31,783 nt of DNA from DAOTYH01 sp034435015 (GTDB lineage: Bacteria; Chloroflexota; Anaerolineae; Aggregatilineales; UBA3940), in assembly GCA_034435015.1 (NCBI GenBank), contig DAOTYH010000036.1, positions 1 to 31,783 on the forward strand, written 5' to 3'. Below the pieces are notes generated by a model. That model saw only the letters and a list, made by a program, of their open reading frames with translations. It made no database searches and was not told where the DNA came from. Positions 31,614 through 31,783 of the stretch are shown piece by piece. The position numbers were made by a program, and so were the translations under genes. How positions within the stretch are numbered: the first letter of the stretch is position 1; the number at the start of each line of letters is the position of its first letter.

Positions 31614-31783
31614 GGGGGAGTGGCTAACTGTCTGGATATGTGCAATAATAGTGTCATGCAATGTCCAAAATGCAGCAACCAGAAGCAACAGGTCAAATCA
31701 GGGCGGACCGAAGTCGGGAGTCAACGCTACAAATGCAAGGCCTGCGGATATCGCTACACGCCCAATCCTAAGCGGCATGGATA
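31614..31783 (+). mobile_element. Left end of an IS1-like insertion sequence (cut by window edge)
   Basis: A zinc-ribbon transposase starts at 31656. The G-run and the following GAGTGGCTAACTGTCTGG (about 31614-31635) are where the left inverted repeat would lie. The exact boundary, the right end and any target duplication are outside the window or cannot be fixed from one end. Confidence 0.42.
31656..31783 (+). CDS. IS1-like transposase, N-terminal zinc ribbon (3' truncated by window edge)
   Basis: Only the first 42 residues are present. They form a zinc ribbon with two CxxC pairs, CPKC (3-6) and CKAC (27-30), separated by a basic loop (KSGRTEVGSQRYK). The segment ends GYRYTPNPKRHG. This matches the start of IS1-family InsA-type and related transposases, whose next region is a helix-turn-helix and then the DDE nuclease. 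The frame remains open at the edge. It runs away from tatA, with about 80 bases between the tatA -10 box and this ATG. Intact or broken status cannot be judged. Confidence 0.65.
   Translation, partial: MQCPKCSNQKQQVKSGRTEVGSQRYKCKACGYRYTPNPKRHG

Overview
The window looks like chromosomal DNA from a moderately GC-rich, non-model bacterium, most probably Chloroflexota of the Anaerolineae type. This is inferred from several signs: surface proteins with Thr-Pro linkers and LysM or SdrD-like modules, a RodZ-like protein ending in a TP-rich tail, a fused FeS/molybdenum hydroxylase subunit, REC-GAF sensor proteins, a zinc-ribbon IS1-like transposase of a type I associate with Anaerolineae, and many GTG/TTG starts. 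No rRNA, tRNA, CRISPR array or prophage was seen. Taxonomy cannot be settled without a database search.

Layout. 1-452: C-terminus of a fibronectin-III-like surface protein. 547-2369 (+): lactate/glycolate-type permease and a small membrane protein, facing a D-2-hydroxyacid dehydrogenase (2424-3410, -). 3573-5559 (+): ECF sigma factor, zinc-binding anti-sigma-like protein and thioredoxin reductase, ended by a hairpin terminator. 5676-6245 (+): YgjP-type metallopeptidase. 6349-10979 (+): a receiver-GAF protein with degraded catalytic residues, an intact REC-GAF-PAS-HisKA-HATPase kinase, a DUF2007-like protein and a NylC/DmpA-type Ntn hydrolase. 11018-11126: two perfect 37-bp repeats, the second ending on the start codon of a STAND-like ATPase (11124-13157).

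13176-16788 (-): a membrane-anchored clan-A glycosidase overlapping a GT-C (family 39-like) glycosyltransferase. 16956-22717 (+): housekeeping cluster rplI, rodZ-like, rimO, rodA, gltX. 22730-24019 (-): MrfB/YprB-like DEDD exonuclease with a TPR tail. 24020-24321: a roughly 300-bp gap with a compact three-hairpin element ending in an intrinsic terminator (candidate small RNA or attenuator). 24322-25767 (+): secreted LysM surface protein with a strong terminator. 25859-31038 (-): MFS transporter, fused FeS-molybdenum hydroxylase and its FAD subunit. 31350-31532 (-): tatA. 31656-end (+): start of an IS1-like transposase.

Themes: redox control (sigma/zinc anti-sigma/TrxB), signalling with an apparently non-catalytic partner beside an active kinase, envelope building (RodA, RodZ, GT39, glycosidase, LysM and FN3 proteins), and oxidation of small organics (2-hydroxyacids, N-heterocycles or aldehydes). 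The least explained items are the 24.1-24.2 kb structured element, the 11.0-11.1 kb repeat pair, and the degenerate receiver/HisKA protein.
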